Made by a program: the position numbers and the translations under genes. Below the pieces are notes generated by a model, which saw only the letters and a program-made list of their open reading frames with translations, was not told the DNA's origin and ran no database searches. A stretch of 64,000 nucleotides of DNA from Doris montereyensis (lineage: Eukaryota > Mollusca > Gastropoda > Nudibranchia > Dorididae): assembly GCA_037039925.1 (NCBI GenBank), contig JAXRKP010000644.1, positions 116,001-180,000 on the forward strand. The letters run 5' to 3'. Below are positions 45,768 through 57,688 of this stretch, piece by piece (within the stretch, counting starts at the first letter, position 1; each line of letters starts with the position of its first letter).

Positions 45768-45915
45768 ATCTCCCCTCATCTCCCTCATCTCTCTCACTCT
45801 CTCATTCTCTCCCCCCCTCTCTCTCTCTCTGTCCCTCTGTGTCTATGTATGTCTCTTTCTGTGTTCCCCTGTGTCTGTCTGTCCCTCTCTCTGCCTCGCT
45901 ACCTCAATCTCCCTT
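44550..45915. repeat. CT/GT-rich composite array with about 160 bp higher-order unit
   Basis: The block ctatgtcactcacactctat, ctggctttctttcagtctct, gtttcttactctatgtgtgt, ctctctcattcattgtctct recurs about 7 times, separated by variable CT, GT and CTGT runs. Frames of 420-465 residues here are Ser/Leu/Cys/Val low complexity without coding signs. Confidence 0.9.
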
Positions 45916-46089
45916 ATATAAATATATATTGCAAACGCAAAGTCTGACAGATGAACAATATGTTTTTCAGGCACAAATTAATCATAGATTATATTTAATC
46001 CCTCACCAAATTGATAATGTGAGTAATGTGAGCTTTAATTCTAGTTTCCTCAAACGCGACGTTTCACTAGTGTTATCCTACACATAAGA

Positions 46090-46108
46090 CGAAGCCCCCC
46101 CCCCCCCA
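46090..46108. repeat. Poly-C tract
   Basis: About 13-14 consecutive C after gaagc. Length is probably unreliable in the assembly. Confidence 0.8.
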
Positions 46109-46182
46109 GGCATTTCCTTATTTCAATTTTGCCCAGATACGATTGAGGTTGGGCCAAGTGTAGACATTTAACTTTGGCGTCG

Positions 46183-46353
46183 GTATGAAATTCAACTACA
46201 ACAACTACAACTTCAACTACAACCTCAACTACAGCTTCTACAACTTCAACTACCAACCCCAACTACAGCTCAACTACAACTACAACCTCAACTACAACCT
46301 TCTACTTCAACTACAACCTCAACTACAACTTCAACTACAACTACAACTACAAC
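46183..46353. repeat. (CAACTA)n-type microsatellite
   Basis: caactacaacttcaactaca and variants for about 170 bp. The Asn/Tyr-rich frame here is an artefact. Confidence 0.92.
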
Positions 46354-46501
46354 GTATGCTGGATCTTGACCTTGATTCAGCAGTCCCCTTTCTTGATACT
46401 TCCAAAGAAGATAGACCTATCGTCTTTATTGATATTATAATTATACTATAACTAAGACATGCATGGTTGTATATTCAAACATTGATTGTCACCTGCACTC
46501 A

Positions 46502-46742
46502 TTTATCCTAGTAAAGGTAAAGTTCTATCAAGGCCCTTCAGGCCTATAGAGCCAGCTTATCCCGGTTCTATAGCGTGAAGCGGAACAAGTGACAATAATC
46601 AATTGGCACCTGGGGTAGAGTGGGAAACATGCGTGTTGATTGTATTTCCCAAGGAACCTATCGTCGGCCCTGGCTTTGCTAGGATTCGAACTAGGAACCT
46701 CGTGATCCCCAGTCGATTTCACCCTAGTGCTAGTACAATAAG
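46502..46742 (-). mobile_element. tRNA-derived SINE (family C)
   Basis: The minus-strand head is actggggatcacgaggttcc then tagttcgaatcc, a good B box. The body includes cacttgttccgcttcacgct and the tail tagaactttacctttac. A plus-strand copy lies at 49108-49490. Confidence 0.7.
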
Positions 46743-46902
46743 ACTAAGACCGTGGAATGGACTGCACTGCCAACAGAAATAAAACTGAGCAATAGTTTAG
46801 TACTGAAGATTTCTAAAACAACATTAAATAAATAAGTCACGGTAAACCAAAATTGAATTAATATTTTTGGGTCAATTAAAATATGACGCTGACAGTACAT
46901 GA

Positions 46903-47850
46903 CGTGTAATTGAGTTGGTCAGTTATTATGAAGAAGAAAGTTGGTCATAAATATGATATAATTGAGTTGGTCAGTTATTATGAAGAAGAAGAAGACATAT
47001 ATGATATAATTGAGTTGGTCAGTTATTATGAAGAAGAAGAGTTGGTCAGTTATTATGAAGAATTGATTTGGTCAGTTATTATGAAGAAGAAGAAGACATA
47101 TATGATATAATTGAGTTGGTCAGTTATTATGAAGAAGAAGAAGAACATATATGATATAAGAAGAAGAGTTGGTCAGTTATTATGAAGAAGAAGAAGACAT
47201 ATATGATATAACTGAGTTGGTCAGTTATTATGAAGAAGAAGAATTGAGTTGGTCAGTTATTATGAAGAAGAAAAAGACATGTATATAATTGAGTTTGTCA
47301 GTTATTATGAAGAAGAAGAAGAAGACATATATGATATAATTGAGTTGGTCAGTTATTATGAAGAAGAAGAAGACATGTATGATATAAGACGAGTTGGTCA
47401 GTTATTATGAAGAAGAAGAAGACATGTTATGATATAATTGAGTTGGTCAGTTATTATGAAGAAGAAGAAGACATATATGATATAATTGAGTTGGTCAGTT
47501 ATTATGAAGAAGAAGAAGAAGGTCAGTTATATATGAATACAATTGAGTTGGTCAGTTATTATGAAGAAGAAGAAGACATATATGATATAATTGAGTTGGT
47601 CAGTTATTATGAAGAAGAAGAAGACATATATGATATAATTGAGTTGGTCAGTTATTATGAAGAAGAAAAAGACATGTAATTGAGTTGGTCAGTTATTATG
47701 AAGAAGAAGACATATATGATATAATTGAGTTGGTCAGTTATTATGAAAAGAAGAAGACATATATGATTTAATTGAGTTGGTCAGTTATTATTATGAAGAA
47801 GAAGAAGACATATATGATATAATTGAGTTGGTCAGTTATTATGAAGAAGA
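46903..47850. repeat. 48 bp tandem array (about 19 copies)
   Basis: The unit attgagttggtcagttatta then tgaagaagaagaagacatat and atgatata is highly uniform, with slippage in the GAA run. The 48 bp length keeps a frame open (repeat peptide DIYDIIELVSYYEEEE), but nothing else indicates a gene. Confidence 0.95.
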
Positions 47851-47984
47851 ATTGGACTTAAAATCGACCCAACATTGTGCCCTTGGCAAGAACACTTCAA
47901 TGATACATGTACTCAATTTTTTATATACTCCCAAAGCGTGAATGGAAACCAAATATGGAAGTAGTAGGAAAGTTTCAATTTGTT

Positions 47985-48240
47985 TGATTGAAATTTTACT
48001 GTCCACCATCATATGCGGTGATCTCAGGGTAAGCTTAGGGAAAAAGAGTATGAAGATGAAGGTGGAGTGGAAAGAATGAAAGGTGAGTGGAAAGAATGAA
48101 AGGTGAGTGGAAAGAATGAAAGGTGAGTGGAAAGAATGAAAGGTGAGTGGAAAGAATGAAAGGTGAGTGGAAAGAATGAAAGGTGGGTGGAAAGGAAATG
48201 AGTGGACCTAGCAGAAGTACCCGTCAACCACCCACTATTA
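47985..48240 (-). mobile_element. SINE-like repeat (family B) with internal 20 bp minisatellite
   Basis: gaaattttactgtccaccat, gcggtgatctcagggtaagc and ggacctagcagaagtaccc match the copy at 6725-6850. Between them, 48056-48200 holds about 7 copies of ggtgagtggaaagaatgaaa where the other copy has a single diverged unit (agaagtgaaagagtaaaagg). Confidence 0.65.
48056..48200. repeat. 20 bp minisatellite inside a SINE-like element
   Basis: About seven near-identical copies of ggtgagtggaaagaatgaaa. Each carries AGGTGAGT, a consensus-like 5' splice site on the plus strand. Confidence 0.95.
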
Positions 48241-48267
48241 TAGTACTAAGTACATGTTAATGTTTGT

Positions 48268-48600
48268 TGATTTGTTTGATTTGATTTACCCACATCCCAC
48301 AACTAAGGTGATCTCAGGGTTTTGGTAGGATTAATTATTTTTTTATGCTGGACTGCCCTGTGTAAACAGCCAAGGGATCTTTAACATGCTTGGAGTGTTG
48401 TCATCTGCACACAGGACCTCCTTTTTATCGTCAGTCTCAATGGGACTAGGCGTCGATCCACCCTATCTGGACAAGGGGGTAGGTTTTGCTCGAAAAAATC
48501 GAGAAAATTATTCAGCGTCGGCTAGGCTCTAATCTAATCCACTACTTTTTGGTTGAGAGGCTGACACCTTGCCTCTGGATTAGCGTTTCCACTAAGTACA
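48268..48600 (-). mobile_element. tRNA-derived SINE (family A), full-length-like
   Basis: From the left: ttgatttacccacatcccac, aactaaggtgatctcagggt, then aagggatctttaacatgctt, aggacctcctttttatcgtc and the tRNA-like head region ggttgagaggctgacacctt, gcctctggattagcg. It is the longest of the four copies in the window. Confidence 0.72.
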
Positions 48601-49107
48601 TGACATGTAGTAGAAATAGGAGGAAAAGTCTGTGACAGTGACAGATGTGCATTATGTCAAGGCTATCGCCTGTCTTTTTAATGTTACAGTCACACTAGTA
48701 GATATCGGGGGCACTACTACTACTAGTACAAACAGCCATCTACACCTGGAGGAACGTTACTTTACTTTTCACTTAGTCGTGAACTTGGAAGGTTCAATTT
48801 AACTTTGTTCAAGAACGGACGAAGATTCCCTGTGGCTGTATATAAGATGGCAATAATTAATATCATCATAAAAGTTAAGTTTAAAACGCTGTATCATGTA
48901 TGGGTACACACAGAACAGTTTATTCATATGTCAATTCCGAGAATATGGCGGAGGAGCCAAACAAACAAAATCAACCAGACAGTCTGCACTGACTCAAGTT
49001 AGAGTCTTCATTGTTTCAATGAAAGGTAGTTAGGAAAAGTAGCATTCATATTTTTGAGCTACCATTACCAACTACCTGAATAACTGCAAACAATTTCAAC
49101 ACTTGTG

Positions 49108-49490
49108 GCGTCAGTGGCGGAGCAGTTAGGCTGCCGGACTGGGGATCCTGAGGTCCTGAGTTGGAATGCTAGCAAAGCTAGGTCCAACATCGTGTTCTTA
49201 GGAAAAACACTTAACATACATTTTTCCCAATTCTACCCAGGTGCAAATGGGTACACAAGCACTAGTTAAGGAGTAAAAACCTGCATCAGACTAGTGTCGT
49301 GGCCAGGAGGTGAGTATTTATTGTGACTTGTTCCGCTACAGGGCTATTGGACACAGGGATACAGGGACAGGGACACAGGGACACAGGGATACAGGGATAC
49401 AGGGACACTCAGGGGATACAGGGATACAGGGGATACCTCTCTGTGGGCTGCAATTGCAATGACCTTCATGGAACTTTACCAATTTCAGCT
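49108..49490 (+). mobile_element. tRNA-derived SINE (family C) with internal 10 bp minisatellite
   Basis: The head tcagtggcggagcagttagg then ctgccggactggggatcctg is tRNA-like, with a diverged B box. The body cccaggtgcaaatgggtaca and tail catggaactttacc match the copy at 46502-46742. Between them (49355-49432) ggacacaggg/gatacaggga is repeated about 8 times. Confidence 0.68.
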
Positions 49491-52400
49491 CTCATTTCTC
49501 AACACTAAAGCATTGGATTATCAAAAAGTGTAATAAAATGACATTATCTGGTTTTGGTATTTCAATTTCCCCTTCGATAGTGTCCACATCAAAACGACCT
49601 CACCCCTTCCCCCACGTCTAAACAAACAACAAAACAAACAATGCAATCTGATAACAAACGCCAACACGGATTCCATTCCAATGTCAAAGGGGCGAAATCT
49701 GGGACAGCTTTGAACCAATGTCTTTATTTTCTTGACTTCAGGTATGCCACCCCAATTCGATAATAGACAATGTACTACATGACATGGATAAATAGACATA
49801 ACAGTGACAGCGATAGCCAATGAAAACTGGCAATATGATTACATAAGATTAGGTTGAGAGCAATGATGACAATCACAAACATACATGCTATACATACATG
49901 CATTAATTATGTTAACATTGTTGAACACTCTTCTGATTATAATCTCATTTTCTCTTCAGTTTATACTTGCTAACAAACTATAAGTAAATGCACATGTTTA
50001 AATTTCAAGAAAACAACATAGTAGCCTACACCCAATAGACAGTACACACACACAAGTGCATATTTTACTAGACATTATTATATCATTAAAAATTATAATG
50101 CCAGTTGATTGGCAGCATCGATAAGCGTCCGATTGATGTTTAAAAAAATGCTACCACTATTCTTCATCAGCATTTTCTCCTCTCTTTTTGTAAATAATAT
50201 AATTTATATCAATGAAGTAATAGTGATAGTGATAGTAAGAAGTTTTATGTACCAGAGTGATGTAAAACTTGTAAAATATTTTTGTTGTGATTTAAGCAAC
50301 ACACATTAGCTGAACACAAAGTTAGTCAAATTCACTTAGATTCTCAATAAATGGAATCGTCTGAACTTATTTATTTTATACTTTTTTTTTTCATAAAAGT
50401 CAAACGTTTTCAAGATTCTCTGAACTATTTGTCTGCTGCTCAAGCAGTGTGAAGCAATTTATTCCCGTCTCAGAGGTCTAAAAAGCATGTAGGCTGGCGT
50501 TTAAAAGTAACCCATGCTGTGCTGACATGTAGCTGCCAAGCAGGTTACGCATTATGTGTGTATTGTAGTAGTTGTGCTATCATTGACCCACGGTGCACTG
50601 CATTCTCATCTCAACGCGTCCATCTCTTGACATCTTATACTACCATTACAATAAGCAATATATTCACAATGCGCTGTTCACTGTGCGATTCAAGTTCTAG
50701 CAATCAGTTTTTGACATAATATTTCTTATCTGGAAATGACCTAGAAAAGAAAAATAACAGGCCTCCCCCTTGAAGCCAAGAAAAAAATCATGAGGTCATT
50801 AAGTACTCTGTGTACATGTTCATTTAAGGGTAGTGTCCCTTGTCACCTAATGTATTCATTTGTTCACCAAATCACAGATTCCTCAAACTATATCCGTTGG
50901 CCTGGCAAGTTCGATAAATGTGTGTTGCCCGTATTTATAGTATAGTGATAGAAGAAAAACTAAAAGGTGGGTTACAACCAAAGACAAAATAAAAGTAAAT
51001 AACAACAGAAAAAACAACATATTACTAATATTATTAATACAGTATTAGGCAAAAGGAAAAAAAATTTTCAACATTTCACCCAGAAATTGACAATATGATA
51101 CAATAAAGACAGACAGTTGAGACAGATGCATTATTCAAATTATTGCCACAGTTCAATGTCTTTGAATAGTAATTGAACAAAAAAAATGAAAGAAGAGGTC
51201 CTTGGATTTTGAGGTTTTGAGGCCATTGGGCAGAGGTTATTCCAAATTCCACCTTGATAACTATTCAGCGGGAACAAGGATAATTTGTCGTCTCTAATCA
51301 GAAATTAAAGCATTTACAGAGAAGCCAACATGAAGGTTATTTGACTTAATGGGTGGGTGGCTGACACATTATGACTGAGTAAGATGATCTTGTCCTGAGA
51401 GTCAGCAGAGGAGTTTTCACAGTACAAATGTGTATGTGTATATTTATAAGTGTAGTAAGCCAGCCTCCTTTACTTAAAAATCACAAATTTTGCCAATCTC
51501 TTCTCAAATGACCTTCTCCAATGAATCGGAAAAGGCAGGATTTGACTCACAGCATAAAATAAGATAAAAGCAAAAAACAAGACAACTATCAATGTCACCT
51601 AGTAAATCTACATTCGTATGATTTAAATCAGATCACCAGCCATATAAATGCATGTACAATGTAGATTGAAAAAAAATGGCTTAGTTGGCCAGGAGCTGAA
51701 AAGATGAGCACAACCTTAAAAAAATGTTTTTTTTAAAAAATGCTACTTTAACACATGATTTAAACGTGGACAGCCACTCAATAAGGCTCAAAATGCACAA
51801 TTCATTCATGGCAACAACAAAATCTATGTATAAGAAAGAGAGGAAAAATTCCAGGTATTTTAACTGAAAAGATATTCAATAAATATTATAATAATATATC
51901 AATAATAAAATTAATAATAATATCACAATGGGAGTAAACCATACAACAGGATATTTAGACACTCATATTCATATATACATAAAGACAGTGCAAAACAATA
52001 GATATCAAGAATTTCAGTCTGTTTTTTGTAATAAATGTGATTTTTCCATATTTGAGATCAATATTGATACATTGGACAGAACAATATAAAGCTTGATCAT
52101 GTGGGGATTCAGATGAAGGAACTCCGCTTATTGAAAGAGATGCAATATTGTTTGTAGTTAATTTAAGAAAACCAAACTTCATTCCTTAATGTTTGGATAA
52201 CTCTTGTAGATGTATGTCATCTATGCATTGGCTTACACTCCACCATCCTTCCTCCACAACTAGGAACTGATTTTCACTGATAAACAAAGAAAGTTCAGTT
52301 TGTAGCAAACGGATGAGTTCCAAATACACCAGGTATTTCAATGATTTTTATCACCAAGTCAGGATTTCTTGAAAGGTAGCACGACAGGTAAAATATAAAA

Positions 52401-54908
52401 TATTCATAGCCCTTTGTCCCTCACAAGCCCTGCCATACTACAGCCTTGAAACATTGACGTAAAGGGAAATAACTCAATCAATTGCATGACTGATAAATTA
52501 AAAAACCCAAGTAAAATCAACGTCACTCGAATTTCACAAATCATATATGATTATGAAAAGAAATAAACATAGAGCTAAAAAAATGTATACTTTGTATGGG
52601 TTATTATAATTACATACTATGTAATTAATAGATTAGTACTCCAAAGTGGGTGGAAGTGAAAATAATAAGTGAAAAATATCATAAAGGCACATAGTCTATC
52701 TAGATCTACATTGATTGAATCCGAGTCATAATTCTTAAATTAGACCAAATATATCTTCATTAATATCCCTTTCCTCATTTCCATCATAAAATGACACAGA
52801 TCTATCATTGTCATCATCCTTTGTAGTCTTATTTAAGCATGTCAATCGCTTCTACTTTCACTTTGCATGGAGCCACCATATTCAAAAATTTGCAGAAAAA
52901 TAAAGGCAAATCACTGCAGAAAAAGAGTGTATATTAAAATATTATATAGGTTTCACTTTCGGGTCAATTTGATTATATTCCCAAACCATGGCAGCAAAAA
53001 AAGCTATGTATGACCAAAAACGATAGCGGGCGATGTGGGGGCAAAGGGATAGACAGGTGTAAGGAATGATTAAGACATTTATTCAACACACATAAGAAAG
53101 AATTTAAAGAAAGATCACACATGTGCAATTCAATTGATGTCTATATAGCACCGCATTGCTGACAGATTTCAGAAAGACACATTCGTAGCTAGATTTGATA
53201 ACAAACACTAAACAATGAAAAGAAATATTCAAAATTATTATTTATTATGTTCAAAAACCTATTGAAATAGGACAATGAAGGTTTAAAAAAGAAAACAGAA
53301 GTCTTCCTACTTTGATTCCCCCTTTTCCCCGCTCCCTTTGACTAATGATTGAGACAAGAGCCTATCTTTGAAAAGTTACAGCCAGAGCAATATAGCTCAG
53401 TATATATCAATAGGGGAAATGATTTCCAATACATATGGATCCATTTTTCTTTATTTGTTCTTGTCTTTCTTCAATACTGACTGTTTGCGTCAAGGACATA
53501 CAAAATAGATGACTTCAAGGTTAGACTTTAGTCTTTTAGCCTAAACTCCTAAATCTCAGTTGAAAAGAAAAATTCCCCCTGGACAATTTATATCCTCATG
53601 TAATTTAATTATTTCAGATGACCTACATCATCATGTAATGCCCCTCCACAATGCCTGTTAGTGGTTCTCCTTAATGGAATGTCCGCAATCTCAGTGAAAC
53701 CGATTTTTTCCTATACAAACTGCCCCTCTAAATGCCAGTTTCAGAACCAAAATTTCCCCTAAATTAAACTGCTCGTCCTCAACGGCAACTGCATGTATAC
53801 TCTGTTTTAAATCAATTAAATTAAAAATAATTTTTCTTTGATTATACATGTCATATCTCATTGCAAATAGGGCTAATTTATACCTGTCAACAATTTGCCA
53901 TGCATTGTAGTCACCCTTCATAATCATATATCTATCCAATGTACTGTAATAAAAGATGACCAGTGACCAGTCCTCTCTTCGTAACTCCACCCACTGTAGG
54001 TCTCTACCCAACAGCCTTTGTCCCATTGGATCATTGGTTTGACAGTATTAGGCCATTGGAATTGAGCAGCTTCTGTACTCCACCCATGGCTCTTTCCCTG
54101 ATGTCGTAAGTTGCATGAAATTACCTGGTACTTTTAATTGACCGAGCATGTATCACGATTGAGTTAGGGATGAAGTGTACTGTGAACAGTTTTATTGCCC
54201 CCCCCCTCAACATTGGCCTCCACTCATTGTGCTGTACCCGTTTTGCGCGTTCACCATCTTTTAAAGAACTAAATGATTTCTAGGTATCCATATTTCATGC
54301 AGTCAATTTTACGTAACAATGAGGACTCTGGTAAAACAAATGGTCTGGTCATGAATCTTTATCTCTGTCCATTGTCTTAATTTCTGAACCATACCCGATA
54401 AATTCTTTTGGTGATCACCCCCATTTTCACCCTGTATGGTGTTTCCATAAATGCCTGTGTCGCCTTAATATACCTGGTAGATGTGACTTAATGTTTATAA
54501 TTTTTGGTTCAGATGAGCTGTAACATTAAAACATATGAATCAACTTCCTAGATCGTTTGATAAGTAAAGTAGCAATAACAGAACAAGTTTCATTCCCTCC
54601 TATTATTCCTTGTGAACATGACCGGAGAGCATGTAAATCTGAATTAATTTGAGAGTCAGATACTGCAAACATTTATTACACACAGACTAAATGTATAACA
54701 GTTATACATAATGCCTTTGATAAGAGATTCAAAGAACAAGTTCAAGTTGACTGGAATGAAAGAAAACTTTATCATAGAAAGAATACATAAAACATGTGCA
54801 CAGGAGACCTTAATGTATTGTAATGAAGAAAGCAGAAAGGTTGGAGCACAGTAGAATGACTAAAAAATAGTTTTAAAAAACCCATGTATCACAGGTTCTG
54901 AATAAGTG
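49491..54908. other. Intergenic / UBXN6 3' region, no gene recognised
   Basis: AT-rich unique sequence. An open stretch at 53691-54026 (minus, 111 codons) has no recognisable motif and no splice or coding signs, and could be part of a long UBXN6 3' UTR. TTTATT on the plus strand (AATAAA on minus) occurs at several places, for example near 54670, so the poly(A) site cannot be fixed. There is a poly-C run at about 54200. Confidence 0.55.
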
Positions 54909-56767
54909 CTAAAACTTCTTTCGAAGATGACTTTTGAGGTCAACTTGACCTTGTTGGGCAGCCATTTCTTTCAAAACAGTGGAATCCCAGGAAAAATTTA
55001 AAACAGATGCTGGCGCAAGACCAAGTTCAGCAATAGTGGTATCCCTTCTTCTATTTTGTGTCCAGTTCCTGATGCCAAGAAAAATGGAATCCAATCATTG
55101 ATAAGGAGCTCTCTTACAAAAGCATATACCTGTTTCACTGCTTCTGCTGCACGGAAAACACCCTGGAGTATGATACCATCTGGAAAACGGACCCTGAGTA
55201 GAGAATATCTATATTTGCGCAACTCTCTTTGTTCATCTCGTTCTCTCATAGCTTTGGGTGGCATACCCAATTTCTCTGTTGCCTCTTCTCTTCGCTGGTG
55301 CTCTTTCTTCAATTCCTCTGGAGAAATCGTGTAGAATTCATCTGGAATATCAAACTTTGAGGTTGAGTTTGAAGGATAATAGACTTTCAAACTTCGATCA
55401 AGCTCGGGCTTGATGGGTTCAGCTTCAGCCAAAACAGCCTTCATGTTGTGTAATCGCTCCAAGTCCTTTGCTAGGTCTACATCAAAGATGTAGAAAAGCG
55501 CTTCTCCATCTTCAAAGGGCAGTGACTTTAAAGTAAATCCTGCAGTTAATAAGAACTCTTCTGTTCCCTTCAGACAAGCTACACGTTCTTGAAATGCCTT
55601 GTTGTTCTGACGAATCTTCCAAAATTTTTGCTCCAGGTTATTGATAATATTGTCTAGATATTTGGTAAGAGTCTCGATACAAATCTTTACCTTTTCCTTG
55701 TTTTTATTCAGGGTGTAAATCATTAAGGCTGATGTCATCTCTGGCTCTTCTTCAAGATTATCCAGTAAAAATGATGAATAGCGGCTTCCATTTCACTTTT
55801 TGGTAGCAACATAATGCCGATGTCTGGACACTTGAAGAGAACCGTCTCTAGCACTGGAGCACAATCCTTGATGACCTCCGTAGGCCGGCTCTCGCTTCTG
55901 CACCTTTAGCCTCAGCATCATGAATTTTCTTTTTTTCTATTTCCAAATCTCGTTTCATTCGTGCTCGCTGTATCACCATGCGTCAGCTGTGAAAGAAAAA
56001 AACAAACTATTAAAACATTTGATGTTAGCTGATATATGTTTGTTTTATTTTTTGTTCCCTTGACATTTACCATATATGCCATGCAAAGATCTTAAGGTGA
56101 ATTAAGAGGAAACAGCAAAATAAAAGACATGAAGTAGTTTAACATACATCTACAAAATCACACGAGGATTTGTTGCTGTACCTATACTATACTTTCTCTC
56201 CATCAGATTCACGCACCTGCTCAAAATACAAACAATTATTTAAAAACACACCCAAACCGACACCACCCCTTATATAGAAACTCATTTCCCCCTCAGACCA
56301 TTCCAGACTGAAACAAACTGAAAGGCGATGTCATGAACACATCAAGCGTAGAATCATTCAGATAACCCCCAACCCCAACAAATTATAAGTGGCAACATAG
56401 CAATCTCTTCAAATGTTGACGTGATACTGATCTAAGGGATCTGTCGACTAAAAAACTACAACCAGAACAAATATAATCAGAATAGACGGTGGATTAGAAA
56501 ACAAAACTGGATATTCAAAGACACAAACCTAGCTTGGTTTGTTGTTTTGACTCCACCCTTGCCATAGCTGCCACAGCAGCAGCCTTTCTGGCAGGATTGG
56601 GCTGCGGGGGGCATGGGAAGATGCTGGCCTTGTCCCAGCAGATCTTGTTGAATTAGCAGCAGCTGATGTTGACGGACCCAAAGATTCGTTCAATCGATAG
56701 CCTTCTCCAGCTTTCTTGAACTTCACATTCAGTTTCTCTTCTCAAAGAATTTCTTTATGGCAGACAT
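54909..56767 (-). CDS. UBXN6: UBXN6 (UBXD1), p97/VCP cofactor, two coding exons
   Basis: UBXN6 recruits the AAA-ATPase p97/VCP to endolysosomal and ER-associated ubiquitinated cargo. Exon 1 (56529-56767) starts ATG at 56765-56767 (MSAIKKFFEKRKLNVKFKKA), which is the family's N-terminal VIM-like region, and ends at CTAG/GTTTGT. Exon 2 (54909-55986, acceptor TTTCACAG) carries a basic coiled segment (IQRARMKRDLEIEKKKI). A PUB domain follows (YLDNIINNLEQKFWKIRQNN, KGTEEFLLTAGF), which binds the p97 C-tail. Next comes a helical linker (MPPKAMRERDEQRELRKYRY), and a UBX domain (SLLRVRFPDGIILQGVFRAA, VYAFVRELLINDW, LGLAPASVLNFSWDS), ending SHLRKKF and TAG at 54909-54911. Single-base indels near 56735, 56595, 55975, about 55880, 55768 and 55050 break the frame, but homology continues. 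Length is close to the usual 440 residues. An AG acceptor at 56838 suggests a spliced 5' UTR. Confidence 0.93.
56030..56145 (-). mobile_element. SINE-like fragment (family B) in UBXN6 intron
   Basis: tgacatttaccatatatgcc, gatcttaaggtgaattaaga, ggaaacagcaaaataaaaga resembles the copies near 6735 and 47990. It is diverged and has no target duplication that I can see. Confidence 0.4.
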
Positions 56768-57539
56768 CTTGCCTTGCTGGAAATTTTGTGAGTTTCAGAG
56801 TTATTAGTGTTTCACTCCTTCTTCAGATGATTGGACTCTAAAAGAAGAAAGGGAAAGAAGAAAAAAAAAGCAGAAGAAGAAAAATTGAGTGCAATGACAA
56901 AATCTTTCCTGTTCTGAGCTGTACTACAATAACATTATATCAGAATATAATTGGTCACAAAAATATCAGACTTAATCTATCATTCATTTCGTGTTTTGAT
57001 GTTACCTTGAATGAACAAATAGTGGTTTTGAGAGAGTGAAAGTTGTTTTCACGTTACCTTGAATGAATAAATAGTGGTTTTGAGAGAGAGAAAGATGGAT
57101 GAAGTAGTGCTTTGTGCCCGGTTAAATGCATAAAAAGCCTTCACTACTTTAAGTTCTGAGGCCTTTCAATGACTCACAATGTGTCACTTTAAGCAGTGAT
57201 TCCATAATTCAGACAAATTGATTGGAACAGAGGTGTTTGGATTAAAGTGGCACTAGTACTAGCAGTGCTGGAAAGATCTAGTAAATCTTATTTCAGTAAT
57301 AAATTATAGGAGAATAGTGGTCTCCGGCTGACAGGCCGCCTCCTAAGAGCCACATGTTTTGTGTAACAAATGTTTTCCTCTCTAGTTATCATGTCTACCT
57401 GAAAGCAATTGCCTGACAAATAGCCCCTAGAGGCTGTTTGCCAGGCCTGACCGATAGACATTTTGATCTTTTTTGTCGCTAATCTATAGGATTACAAATA
57501 TATAATTTTTATATACCTAGATTTCTATGAAAAATAAGG

Positions 57540-57688
57540 GAGGACTACCATAGTTGGACACACGGTGTGATTTTCGTTGGGATGAGCTGCCCGAGGGACC
57601 TAACTGTGGCTCGAAAGGAGGAATGGGGGCGGTGTTCAGGGTCAGTTGGAGATAGTGTGTACCCAACTATGGTGGTCGTCCTTCCAAA
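57540..57688. mobile_element. Candidate 150 bp MITE with about 25 bp inverted ends
   Basis: The left end ggaggactaccatagttgga and the right end ccaactatggtggtcgtcct are imperfect reverse complements. The flanks gaaaaata and aaaaatag could be remnants of a target duplication. There is no coding capacity. Confidence 0.5.

Noticed and set aside
44650..46087. Overlapping 420-465 codon open frames on the plus strand
   Set aside because: They are translations of CT/GT-rich repeats in all three frames (Ser, Leu, Cys, Val only) with no conserved motif.
53691..54026. 111-codon minus-strand frame as a gene
   Set aside because: No motif, no splice context, and in a genome with AT-rich long introns such a frame is expected by chance. 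It may be UBXN6 3' UTR.
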